From: Pseudomonadota bacterium
Lineage (GTDB): Bacteria > Pseudomonadota > Gammaproteobacteria > Burkholderiales > Rhodocyclaceae
Assembly (NCBI GenBank): GCA_018240785.1
Contig: JAFEFC010000041.1
Span: 62,001-126,000, forward strand
Reading direction: 5' to 3'
Length of the DNA stretch: 64,000 nt
The notes under the pieces are model-generated. The model saw nothing but the letters and a program-made list of their open reading frames with translations. It had not been told where the DNA came from and made no database searches. The position numbers and the translations under genes are program-made. Positions 8,327-18,027 of the stretch are shown in pieces (within the stretch, counting starts at the first letter, position 1; every line of letters begins with the position of its first letter).

Positions 8327-8476
8327 TCAGCGTTTCGTTGGTGTCGCGGTGCGGAAGGCGCGCAGTGCCGCGCGCAGGCCGGCGCGCAAGGCGCCGAGCC
8401 GCTGCAGCAGGCCGGGCCGGGCGTTGGCGGGGCGGCGATTGGTCTGGGCGCGATTGGCCGGGTACAGGACTTTCAT
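8327..8476 (-). CDS. Possible small ORF (49 aa) between cysH and cysD
   Basis: The 161-base gap between cysH and cysD holds an ORF whose ATG lies 3 bases past the cysH stop and whose stop is 8 bases before the cysD ATG, so it fills the gap exactly. The product starts MKVLYPANRAQ and is strongly basic, rich in Arg and Ala, with a predicted amphipathic middle (GLLQRLGALRAGLRAALRAF). I do not recognise it. The spacing favours a translated leader or coupling peptide, but a chance ORF in GC-rich DNA is possible. Confidence 0.35.
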   Translation of the reverse strand: MKVLYPANRAQTNRRPANARPGLLQRLGALRAGLRAALRAFRTATPTKR

Positions 8477-8479
8477 GGC

Positions 8480-9250
8480 TCAGCGCTCGCTCACATGCAG
8501 GCCGCATTCCTTTGTGGTGGGGTCTTCCCACCACCAGCGCCCTGCACGCACGTCCTCGCCGACGGCGATCGCGCGCGTGCAGGGCGCACAGCCGATGCTC
8601 GGGTAGAACTGATCGTGCAGCGCGTTGTAGGGCACATCAAAGAGGCGGATGTAGGCCCACACTTCGTTCTCGCTCCAGTCCAGCAGCGGGTTCAGCTTCT
8701 CCAGGCCGTTGCCCTCGTCGAACTCGCGCAGCGCCATGCCGGTGCGGGTGACCGACTGCGCGGCACGCAGACCGGTGATCCACGCCTTCTTGCCGGCCAG
8801 CGCGCGGCGCAGCGGCTCCATCTTGCGCACGCCGCAGCAGCCCTTGCGCAGCTCCACCGAGTCGTAGAAGCCGTTGATGCCGTGGGTGCGCACGTACTGC
8901 TCCACCGCGCCGGCATCCGGGAAGTAGATCTTCAGCTTCACGCCGTAGCGCTTCTCGACTTCGCCGATCAAGGCGTAGGTTTCGGCCGGCAGGCGGCCGG
9001 TGTCGAGCGAGAAGATCTCGATCGGCAGCTCGGCCTGCAGGATCAGGTCGGTCAGCACCATGTCCTCGGCGCCGAAGCTGTTGGCGAAGGCAAGCTCGCC
9101 GGCGGTGCCGAATTCGGCCACTGCTTCGCGCAGGAAGTTGCGCGCGGCTTCGGCTCGGGCCGTGACGGCGGCACGCAGGGCTTCGGTCAGCTCCGGGCGT
9201 GTGGCGGGGTTGGACGGCGCCGGGCGCAGCAGGGATACGCTTGCGTTCAT
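8480..9250 (-). CDS. cysH: Adenylylsulfate (APS) reductase, Fe-S type
   Basis: A 256-residue reductase that converts APS to sulfite with thioredoxin-type electrons. The four iron-sulfur ligands of the assimilatory APS reductase class are present: CC at 138-139 (KGCCGVRK) and C221/C224 (CAPC). The catalytic Cys sits in ECGLH (C249). This marks it as APS-dependent rather than the PAPS-only E. coli type, consistent with no CysC in the operon. Its ATG overlaps the stop of the DUF934 gene as ATGA. Confidence 0.95.
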   Translation of the reverse strand: MNASVSLLRPAPSNPATRPELTEALRAAVTARAEAARNFLREAVAEFGTAGELAFANSFGAEDMVLTDLILQAELPIEIFSLDTGRLPAETYALIGEVEKRYGVKLKIYFPDAGAVEQYVRTHGINGFYDSVELRKGCCGVRKMEPLRRALAGKKAWITGLRAAQSVTRTGMALREFDEGNGLEKLNPLLDWSENEVWAYIRLFDVPYNALHDQFYPSIGCAPCTRAIAVGEDVRAGRWWWEDPTTKECGLHVSER

Positions 9251-9801
9251 GCCTGCACCTGCGGGGTGGCGCCGCGCTCGACGCGGCGGAAAAGCGGCAG
9301 CGGATCCTTCACCGAACTCTGGTAGGGTTGGGTGAAGTCGTCGATGCTGGCCACGGCTGCCTCGAGCTGTTCGTCGGTGTAGCGGCCCGCAGGCGGCTCC
9401 AGCGCGTCGAAGCCGCAGCGGGTCATGTAGTTGAACTGGTCGCGCAGCACGAAGCCGATCGCGCGCAACTCGCCGCCATACTTGTAGCGGCTGCGCAGCA
9501 GGGTGGCTGCGGAGTAGCTGCGGCCATCGGTGAACTTCGGGAACTGCAGGGCGATGACCTGCAGGTTGGCGACATCATTGGCCAGCGCCGCCACGTCCTC
9601 GCCCGCGGCGAGCCACACGCCGAGTTCGCCGCTCTGGGCGCGCGAAAGGAGCTCGTCACGGCGCGCCTGCCACACGGCAAGCGGCACCAGCACCTGCCCG
9701 GCAGGCACGGCGATGTCGGCGGGCGCCTCGCCTTCGGCGAGCGTCACGGTGAGGCGAGCGTCGGCGACGATGCGGCCGTTCTTGATGATCTTGTCAGACA
9801 T
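9247..9801 (-). CDS. DUF934 protein, sulfite-reductase-associated
   Basis: A 184-residue protein of the DUF934 (CysX-like) family, found next to one-chain sulfite reductases in proteobacteria and proposed to help with electron delivery or siroheme enzyme function. Visible are a beta-rich N-terminal part (IIKNGRIVADARLTV) and the conserved middle LQFPKFTDGRSYSAATLLRSRY with GFDAL towards the end. The ATG at 9801 is inside the 3' end of cysI, so the two are translationally coupled. It carries no cofactor motif of its own that I can see. Confidence 0.88.
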   Translation of the reverse strand: MSDKIIKNGRIVADARLTVTLAEGEAPADIAVPAGQVLVPLAVWQARRDELLSRAQSGELGVWLAAGEDVAALANDVANLQVIALQFPKFTDGRSYSAATLLRSRYKYGGELRAIGFVLRDQFNYMTRCGFDALEPPAGRYTDEQLEAAVASIDDFTQPYQSSVKDPLPLFRRVERGATPQVQA

Positions 9802-11476
9802 GGGCAGGCTTCCTGTGCGGCTGGCGGTCGGCATAGACGCGAGTCTTGAAGGGGTCGATGCCGACGCGTTGTACGGTGTCGATGAAACGCTCGTCTTCAT
9901 GGCGCAGTTCGACGTAGGTCTCGAGCAGTTGCTCGACCACGCCCACCACTTCGTCGAGCGCGAAAGAGGGGCCGATCACCTTGCCGAGCGTGGTGCCGTT
10001 GCCCTGCGTGCCGCCGATCGTGATCTGGTACCACTCCTCGTTGTTCTTGTCGACGCCGAGGATGCCGATGTGGCCGACGTGGTGATGGCCGCAGGAGTTC
10101 ATGCAGCCCGAGATGTTGAGGTCGATCTCGCCGATGTCGTGCTGGTAGTCGAGATCGTCGAAGCGGCGCTGCAGCGCATCGGCGACTGGAATCGAGCGTG
10201 CGTTGGCGAGGCTGCAGAAGTCGCCGCCCGGGCAGCAGATGATGTCCGTCAGCAGGCCGATGTTGGGCGTCGCCAGGCCGGCTTCGCGCGCGGCCTGCCA
10301 AACCTCGAACAGATCCTGGCGGCGCACGTCGGCGAGCGCCACGTTCTGCTCGTGCAGCATGCGCGCCTCGCCGAAGCTGAAGCGGTCGGCGAGATCGGCG
10401 ATGAGGTCCATCTGCTCGGCGGTGACGTCGCCCGGTGCGGTGCCGGTCTTCTTCAGCGACAGGATCACCGAGGCGTAGCCCGGCTGGCGGTGGGCGCGCA
10501 CATTGCGCTTGAACCAGGTGGCGAAGGCCTTGTTGCCGGCGAGCAGCGCGTCGAAGGCGGCGTCGTGCGCGGGCAGGTCGGCGTAGGCTGGCGGCGCGAA
10601 GTGCGCCGCCACGCGGGCAAGTTCGGCTTCGGTGATGGTGCTGGGGCCATCCTTGGAATGCGCCCATTCCTCCTCGACCTGGCGGCGGAACTCCTCGACG
10701 CCAAGCGCCTTCACCAGGATCTTGATGCGCGCCTTCCACAGGTTGTCGCGGCGGCCGTACCGGTTGTAGACGCGCAGGATCGCCTCGCAATAGGTGATCA
10801 GGTGCGGCCACGGCACGAAGGCAGCGACTTCCTCGCCGAGGATGGGGGTGCGGCCGAGACCGCCGCCCACCAGCACGCGGAAACCGAGCTCGCCGGCGTC
10901 ATTGCGGATCAGGTCGAGGCCGATGTCGTACACGCGCAACACGACGCGGTCTTCCGCGGCGCTGTTGAAGGCGATCTTGAACTTGCGTGGCAGGAAGGCG
11001 AATTCCGGGTTGTAGGTCGCCCACTGGCGCAGGATCTCGGCGAACGGCCGCGGATCGGCGACTTCGTCGGCGGCCACGCCGGCGAACGGATCGGCGGTGA
11101 TGTTGCGGATGCAGTTGCCCGAAGTCTGGTTGGCATGCATCTGCACGCTGGCCAGTCCGGCGAGCATCTCGGGCACGTTTTCCAGCGCCGGCCAGTTGAA
11201 CTGGACGTTGGTGCGCGTGGTGAAGTGCGCGTAGCCGCGGTCGTACGTGCGTGCCAGTTGCGCGAGCTTCCTCAACTGGCGGCTGGCCAGGTTGCCGTAG
11301 GGCACGGAGATGCGGAACATCGGCGCATGGCGCTGGATGTAGAGGCCGTTCTGCAGCCGCAGCGGACGAAACTCGTCGTCGGAGAGTTCGCCGGCGAGGT
11401 AGCGTCGCGTCTGGTCGCGGAACTGGGCGACGCGTTCGTCGAGCAGGCGCTGGTCGTATTCGTCGTACTGATACAT
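9794..11476 (-). CDS. cysI: Sulfite reductase hemoprotein (one-chain nitrite/sulfite reductase family)
   Basis: A 560-residue siroheme/4Fe-4S enzyme that reduces sulfite to sulfide with six electrons. The bridging cluster ligands are clear: C415 and C421 (CPGGDFC) and C458 and C462 (CMNSC). The two pseudo-symmetric halves with the nitrite/sulfite reductase N-terminal repeats are present (RTNVQFNW about 88-95). No CysJ flavoprotein is nearby, so electrons probably come from ferredoxin or via the DUF934 partner. It is the first of a tight run, cysI-DUF934-cysH. Confidence 0.95.
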   Translation of the reverse strand: MYQYDEYDQRLLDERVAQFRDQTRRYLAGELSDDEFRPLRLQNGLYIQRHAPMFRISVPYGNLASRQLRKLAQLARTYDRGYAHFTTRTNVQFNWPALENVPEMLAGLASVQMHANQTSGNCIRNITADPFAGVAADEVADPRPFAEILRQWATYNPEFAFLPRKFKIAFNSAAEDRVVLRVYDIGLDLIRNDAGELGFRVLVGGGLGRTPILGEEVAAFVPWPHLITYCEAILRVYNRYGRRDNLWKARIKILVKALGVEEFRRQVEEEWAHSKDGPSTITEAELARVAAHFAPPAYADLPAHDAAFDALLAGNKAFATWFKRNVRAHRQPGYASVILSLKKTGTAPGDVTAEQMDLIADLADRFSFGEARMLHEQNVALADVRRQDLFEVWQAAREAGLATPNIGLLTDIICCPGGDFCSLANARSIPVADALQRRFDDLDYQHDIGEIDLNISGCMNSCGHHHVGHIGILGVDKNNEEWYQITIGGTQGNGTTLGKVIGPSFALDEVVGVVEQLLETYVELRHEDERFIDTVQRVGIDPFKTRVYADRQPHRKPAHV

Positions 11477-11567
11477 GAGAGCTCTCTGTGTTGGATGCGA
11501 GTCGTTGGATGCAGGAGGGGCGCGGGCCAGGGCCGCGAACCGTGATCGTTGTCGTTGTGCTCGGAGG

Positions 11568-12347
11568 TCAGTGACTGATCAGCTTGGCGCCCACCAGCAT
11601 CAGCATGGTGGCCAGGATGGGGCGCAGGATGCGGTCGGGCACCTTGGTCGAGATGTGACTGCCCAGCCAGATACCCGGCAGCGAGCCGATCAGCAGGCTG
11701 CCGAGCAGCAGCCAGTCCACGCTGCCCAGGAACCAGTGACCGATGCCGGCAACGGCGGTCAGCGGCACCGCATGGGCGATGTCCGAGCCGACGATGCGCA
11801 GCGCGGGCATCGCCGGGTAGAGGAAGAACAGCGCGGTGACGCCGAGGGCTCCCGCGCCGACCGATGAGATCGACACCAGCACGCCCAGCACGGCACCGGT
11901 GAGCACCGTCAACCGTGCCGTCCGCGCCGGATTGGGGGTGTCGCCGAAGTGCCGGCGCGCATAGTCCTGGATACGGCGGCGAAAGATCAGCGCCACGGCG
12001 GTCAGCAACAGCGCGACGCCCAGTGCTACCTTGATCAGGCTTGCGGCACCGTCGATGCCGCCGGGGGCGAACCGATGCACCAGCGTCAGCGTCAGCGCCG
12101 CGGCCGGGATGCTGCCACTGGCCAGCCGCCGGGTGATCCGCCAGTCCACCGTTCCCTTCAGCCCATGGGCGAGCGTGCCGCCCGCCTTGGTGATCGCGGC
12201 GTAGAGCAGGTCGGTGCCGACGGCGACCGAGGGATGAATGCCGAACAGCAGCACCAGCAGCGGCGTCATCAACGAACCGCCACCGACACCGGTGAGTCCG
12301 ACGATGGCGCCGACCGAGAAACCTGCGACCGTATAGGCGAAATCCAT
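11568..12347 (-). CDS. TSUP (TauE/SafE) family permease, probable sulfur-anion transporter
   Basis: A 259-residue membrane protein with about eight hydrophobic helices. It starts FAYTVAGFSVGAIVGLTGVGGGSLMTPLLV, the TauE/SafE signature with the conserved GxGGG loop, and repeats a similar fold in the C-terminal half. Members move sulfite, sulfate or sulfonates. Being first in the cys cluster and divergent from the CysB-type regulator, it most likely imports sulfate or exports excess sulfite; direction cannot be read from sequence. There are 91 bases to cysI without a strong terminator. Confidence 0.88.
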   Translation of the reverse strand: MDFAYTVAGFSVGAIVGLTGVGGGSLMTPLLVLLFGIHPSVAVGTDLLYAAITKAGGTLAHGLKGTVDWRITRRLASGSIPAAALTLTLVHRFAPGGIDGAASLIKVALGVALLLTAVALIFRRRIQDYARRHFGDTPNPARTARLTVLTGAVLGVLVSISSVGAGALGVTALFFLYPAMPALRIVGSDIAHAVPLTAVAGIGHWFLGSVDWLLLGSLLIGSLPGIWLGSHISTKVPDRILRPILATMLMLVGAKLISH

Positions 12348-12411
12348 TGGGAAGATCCTTTTCGATGCCCAGCATCGTAATGGCGCGGATTAGGGTCAAA
12401 AAGGAGATTTG

Positions 12412-12451
12412 CGTTAGACTTTAAGAACTGTTGGTTATTAAGAAGCTTAAG
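12412..12451. promoter_or_regulatory. Candidate CysB-type operator in the divergent cys promoter region
   Basis: The 130-base divergent gap turns AT-rich here. TTAAGAA occurs twice, 17 bases apart (12421 and 12438), followed by the palindrome CTTAAG (12446-12451). This suits a LysR-type site that serves both the TSUP/cys operon and autoregulation. No convincing -35/-10 pair was assigned. Confidence 0.4.
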
Positions 12452-12477
12452 TCGCTTGAGCCACTTGGCGAACGATC

Positions 12478-13419
12478 ATGAATCTCCAGCAACTGCGATA
12501 CATCCACGAGGTGGCGCGGCGCGGTCTCAACGTGTCGGACGCGGCGGATGCGCTGTTTACTTCCCAGCCGGGGGTGTCCAAGCAGATCCGGCTGCTCGAG
12601 GCCGAGCTTGGCGTCGAGATCTTCGCCCGCCACGGCAAGCGTCTGGTCGCCATCACCGAGCCGGGCGGGGCGGTGCTGGCGATCGCGGAGCGCATGCTGC
12701 GCGACATGGACAACCTGTTCCAGGTTGGCGCGGAGTTTTCCAACGAATCCGCGGGCACGCTGTCGATCGCCACCACTCACACCCAGGCGCGCTACGTGCT
12801 GCCTGCCGTGGTGCGGGATTTCATGCAGCGTTACCCGCGGGTGAGGCTGGAGCTGCATCAGGGCAATCCCCGGCAGGTGTGCGACATGGTGCTGGGCGGC
12901 ACGGCAGATCTCGCGATCGCCACCGAGGCCATCGCCGACGATCCGGAGCTGGTGACGCTGCCCTGCTACCAGTGGAACCGCTGCATCGTCGCCACGCCGC
13001 GCCATCCCATCCTGCGCGAGCAGCCGCTGACGCTGGAGGCGATCGCGCGCTATCCGCTGATCACCTACGACGACGCTTTCACCGGGCGCGGCCAGATCAA
13101 CAAGGCCTTCCTCGGTCGTGGCCTGAAGCCCAACGTGGTGCTCACCGCGATCGACTCCGATGTGATCAAGAAGTACGTGGAGATGGATCTGGGCATCGGG
13201 ATCCTCGCGCGCATGGCCTACAGCGCGGAGGAAGACCGAAAGCTGGGCATGGTGGAGGCGAGCCACCTGTTCGAATCCAGCATGACGCGCATCGGCATCC
13301 GCCGCAATGCGTGGCTCCGCGGCTTCGTGTATGCCTTCATCGAACTTTTCGTGCCGTCGCTGACGCGCCACGTCGTCGAAGCGGCGCGCAGCGGCGGCGG
13401 GACGGACGCCGGCTTGTAA
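12478..13419 (+). CDS. cysB: CysB/Cbl-type LysR transcriptional regulator
   Basis: A 313-residue LysR regulator of the CysB subgroup. The N-terminal winged helix is distinctive for this subgroup: MNLQQLRYIHEVARRGLNVS, then LFTSQPGVSKQIRLLE instead of the usual LysR recognition helix. The effector domain has ATTHTQARYVLP (about 99-110), the sulfate/thiosulfate-binding strand of CysB. It normally activates sulfur assimilation genes with N-acetylserine as inducer. It is divergent from the cys genes it presumably controls. Confidence 0.94.
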   Translation: MNLQQLRYIHEVARRGLNVSDAADALFTSQPGVSKQIRLLEAELGVEIFARHGKRLVAITEPGGAVLAIAERMLRDMDNLFQVGAEFSNESAGTLSIATTHTQARYVLPAVVRDFMQRYPRVRLELHQGNPRQVCDMVLGGTADLAIATEAIADDPELVTLPCYQWNRCIVATPRHPILREQPLTLEAIARYPLITYDDAFTGRGQINKAFLGRGLKPNVVLTAIDSDVIKKYVEMDLGIGILARMAYSAEEDRKLGMVEASHLFESSMTRIGIRRNAWLRGFVYAFIELFVPSLTRHVVEAARSGGGTDAGL

Positions 13420-13427
13420 CTGCAGGA

Positions 13428-13453
13428 GCGTGGCGGGTCGAGCCGCGCCACGC
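13428..13453. terminator. Hairpin between convergent cysB and asparaginase genes
   Basis: GCGTGGCG (13428-13435) pairs with CGCCACGC (13446-13453). It lies in the short convergent gap and has no T-run; a bidirectional stop or mRNA end-stabiliser is likely. Confidence 0.45.
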
Positions 13454-13468
13454 CCTTGGCATCGACGC

Positions 13469-15350
<1,882 letters not shown>

Positions 15351-15368
15351 GGGTACTCACTCCCGGGG

Positions 15369-16049
15369 TCAGCGAATGATGGCGATGCGGGCCTGAAGGC
15401 GCTTCACCAGCCGCGACAGCGCAAAGCAGATGACGAAATAGACGACGGCGACGGTGGTGTACATCTCCACCGGACGCAGGTCGCGCTGGGTGATCTTGTC
15501 GGCCGCGCCGAAGAAGTCGGTGGCGCCGATGGCATAGACCAGCGACACGTCCTGGAACAGCACGATGGTCTGCGTGAGGAGCACCGGCAGCATGTTGCGG
15601 AAAGCCTGTGGCAGCACCACCAGGCGCATCGTCTGGCCGTAGGTGAAGCCCAGCGCATAGCCGGCGCCGATCTGGCCACGCGGCACCGACTGGATGCCCG
15701 AGCGCATGATCTCGGAATAGTAGGCCGCCTCGAAGATCGTGAAGGTGAAGTAGGCCGAGTTCTCCGCGCCGATCGGGATCATCTTGCCGGTGAGGAACTG
15801 CAGCAGCAGCGGCAGGATCAGGAAGACGGCGAGGATCACCTGCACCAGCGGCACGCTGCGGAAGAAGTTCACATAGCCGGCGGCGAACCACTGCAGCGGC
15901 TTGATCGACGACAGCCGCATCAGCGCGAGCAGGGTGCCGATGATGATGCCACCGATCATCGCGGTGACGGTGACCTGCAGCGTGTAGCGCAGGCCTTCAG
16001 CGAGGAAGTGCCAGTTGGCGGTGATGACCGAGAAATCGAAGTCGCTCAT
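15369..16049 (-). CDS. gltK: Glutamate/aspartate ABC transporter permease GltK
   Basis: A 226-residue inner-membrane permease of the His/Glu/Gln/Arg/opine family. About five membrane segments are visible and the conserved EAA loop is seen around EIMRSGIQSVPRGQIGAGYALG (about 115-136). It pairs with GltJ. Its ATG starts one base after the gltJ stop, so translation is coupled. Confidence 0.93.
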   Translation of the reverse strand: MSDFDFSVITANWHFLAEGLRYTLQVTVTAMIGGIIIGTLLALMRLSSIKPLQWFAAGYVNFFRSVPLVQVILAVFLILPLLLQFLTGKMIPIGAENSAYFTFTIFEAAYYSEIMRSGIQSVPRGQIGAGYALGFTYGQTMRLVVLPQAFRNMLPVLLTQTIVLFQDVSLVYAIGATDFFGAADKITQRDLRPVEMYTTVAVVYFVICFALSRLVKRLQARIAIIR

Positions 16050-16050
16050 G

Positions 16051-16785
16051 TCACTTCCCTCCCGTGCCCGAGATCAGCCCGGGCACCCGCGTGCGCTTCT
16101 CGACAAAGGCGAGCATGCGGTTCATGACGAAGGCGAGCATGAAATACGCCATCGTCACGACGATGGTGATCTCCAGCACCTGCGAGGTCTTCTCGATGAT
16201 CTGCTTGTACTGGAAGTAGAGCTCGAGGATGCCCACCGCGTAGGTCACCGCCGAGTTCTTGAAGATGTTCATCGACTCCGACGTCAGCGCCGGCAGCACG
16301 ATGCGGTAGGCCATGGGCAGGCGCACGTAGCGATATGTCTGCCATTCGGTGAAGCCGAGCGCGAGGCCGGCGAAGCGCTGGCCGCGCGGCAGCGCGTTGA
16401 TTCCCGACTTGACCTGCTCGGCGATGCGGGCGGCGGTGTACAGCCCCAGCCCGACGACGGCGGTGACGATGTAGGGCAGGTCCTGCTTCATCCAGATGCC
16501 GATCTTGTCGGGCACCAGCTCGGGCACGACGAAGAACCACAGGAAGAGCTGGACGATCAGGGGGATGTTGCGGAACAGGTCGACGTAGGTGTCGCCGATC
16601 GCCACCAGCCAGCGCGTGGGCGTGGTGCGCATGACGCCGAGCACCGAGCCCAGCAACAGCGCCACGGCCAGCGAGGCGAGCGACACCGCCGTCGTCCATC
16701 CGAGGCCGGCGATCACCCACTCGTAGTACTTGAGGCCGTCATCGGCCTCCTGGAAGAAGAACTGCCAATCCCAGTGGTAGTTCAT
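16051..16785 (-). CDS. gltJ: Glutamate/aspartate ABC transporter permease GltJ
   Basis: A 244-residue permease with the same fold as GltK. The EAA loop is at AEQVKSGINALPRGQRFAGLALG. Start chosen at ATG 16785 because the AGGGG site then has 7-base spacing; the ATG two codons upstream directly abuts it. The N-terminus MNYHWDWQFFF is typical of GltJ, including its periplasmic stretch before TM1. It acts in the inner membrane with GltK and GltL. Confidence 0.93.
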   Translation of the reverse strand: MNYHWDWQFFFQEADDGLKYYEWVIAGLGWTTAVSLASLAVALLLGSVLGVMRTTPTRWLVAIGDTYVDLFRNIPLIVQLFLWFFVVPELVPDKIGIWMKQDLPYIVTAVVGLGLYTAARIAEQVKSGINALPRGQRFAGLALGFTEWQTYRYVRLPMAYRIVLPALTSESMNIFKNSAVTYAVGILELYFQYKQIIEKTSQVLEITIVVTMAYFMLAFVMNRMLAFVEKRTRVPGLISGTGGK

Positions 16786-16859
16786 GTTCATCCCCTGGCG
16801 TGTAGCAGCGCGCGGTGATCGGCGCGCCGCGGGTGCCGGCCGCGACGGCCGGCAACGGG

Positions 16860-16902
16860 CTTGGCCAGGTGCTCGGCATCGTGCGCCGCGCACCTGGCCA
16901 AG
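16860..16902 (-). promoter_or_regulatory. Intercistronic stem-loop between gltI and gltJ
   Basis: A 13-bp perfect stem (16860-16872 with 16890-16902) with a 17-base loop sits just past the gltI stop. Stem-loops in this place commonly protect the binding-protein mRNA so that it is made in excess over the permease. No T-run follows. Confidence 0.55.
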
Positions 16903-16916
16903 GCGGGTGCCGACCC

Positions 16917-17819
16917 TTACTCGACGCCCTTGTCACTCGGCGACGCGAAGGCGGCCTTGAGCGCCGGGCTCATCGGGAAGTTGAGGTTGACGTTGCGCGG
17001 CGGGATCGGGTTCATGAACCACTTGGTGTATAGCTTTTCCGCCTCCCCCGACTTCATGAGTCCGATGAGCGTCTTGTCGACCACCGCCTTGAACGGGGCG
17101 TCGTCCTTGCGGACCATCACGCCATAAGGTTCGTCACGCAGCGACGGCCCGACGATGGCGAAATCCGAGGGATTCTTGGAGTTGGCGATCAGGCCGGCCA
17201 GCAGGATGTCGTCCATCACGAAGGCAGCGGCACGGCCGCTTTCCACCATCAGGAAGGAGTCGGCGTGATCCTTGCCGTAGATGTTCTTCACGTCGATGTG
17301 CTTGCCCCGCTCGTTCTGCTTGATCAGCGCATCGGAGGTGGTGCCGGTGGTGGTGGCGACGGGCTTGCCGTTGAGATCGCCGATGTCCTTGATGCCGGAG
17401 TCCTTGCGTACCGCCATGCGCACGCTGGTGATGAAGTAATGCACGCTGAAGCCTACCTGCTGCTGGCGCGCCACGCTGTTGGTGGTGGAGCCGCACTCGA
17501 GGTCGATGGTGCCGTTCTGCATCAGCGGGATGCGGTTCTGCGAAGTGACCGCCTGGTACTTGACCTGCAGATTGGGCATCTTCAATTCGGACTTGACCGC
17601 ATCGACGACCTTGGCGCAAAGGTCCATCGCGTAGCCGACCGGCTTCTGGTCAGCGTCGAGGTAGGAGAAGGGCACCGAGGACTCGCGGTGGCCGACGGTG
17701 ATCGAGCCGGTTTCCTTGATTTTCTGCAGCGTACCGGTGAGCTGGGCCTGGGCCTGGGCCGGGGCCGCGAGGCCGGCGATGGACAGGCTCAGGGCGAGGG
17801 CGGTAAGGGACTTGCGCAT
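16917..17819 (-). CDS. gltI: Glutamate/aspartate periplasmic binding protein GltI
   Basis: A 300-residue solute-binding protein with a signal peptide (MRKSLTALALSLSIAGLAAPAQA). Family 3 features include GTLQKIKETGSITVGHRESSVPFSY and the Glu/Asp-specific LMQNGTIDLECGSTTNS. It captures glutamate/aspartate in the periplasm for GltJKL. It is the first gene of the operon with asparaginase at the end. It diverges from prsT across 208 bases, where I could not assign a clear promoter. Confidence 0.94.
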   Translation of the reverse strand: MRKSLTALALSLSIAGLAAPAQAQAQLTGTLQKIKETGSITVGHRESSVPFSYLDADQKPVGYAMDLCAKVVDAVKSELKMPNLQVKYQAVTSQNRIPLMQNGTIDLECGSTTNSVARQQQVGFSVHYFITSVRMAVRKDSGIKDIGDLNGKPVATTTGTTSDALIKQNERGKHIDVKNIYGKDHADSFLMVESGRAAAFVMDDILLAGLIANSKNPSDFAIVGPSLRDEPYGVMVRKDDAPFKAVVDKTLIGLMKSGEAEKLYTKWFMNPIPPRNVNLNFPMSPALKAAFASPSDKGVE

Positions 17820-18027
17820 GAACAGCCTCCAGTCGTGGTCGAAACGGTGGGGTGATGAACTGCCTGAAACCTAGGATCGCATAAAACGCCGCGACGTCGA
17901 AACTGCGGCTAGCACTGATGCGCCGCGGCGCGACCAGATGGTTTGCGGTTGCAGCCAAGGATGTCACGGAGGTTTTCTGGGCGATTCCCTAGAGTGTTGA
18001 TCCATCACGTGTCCGTGCCGCCTTTTC

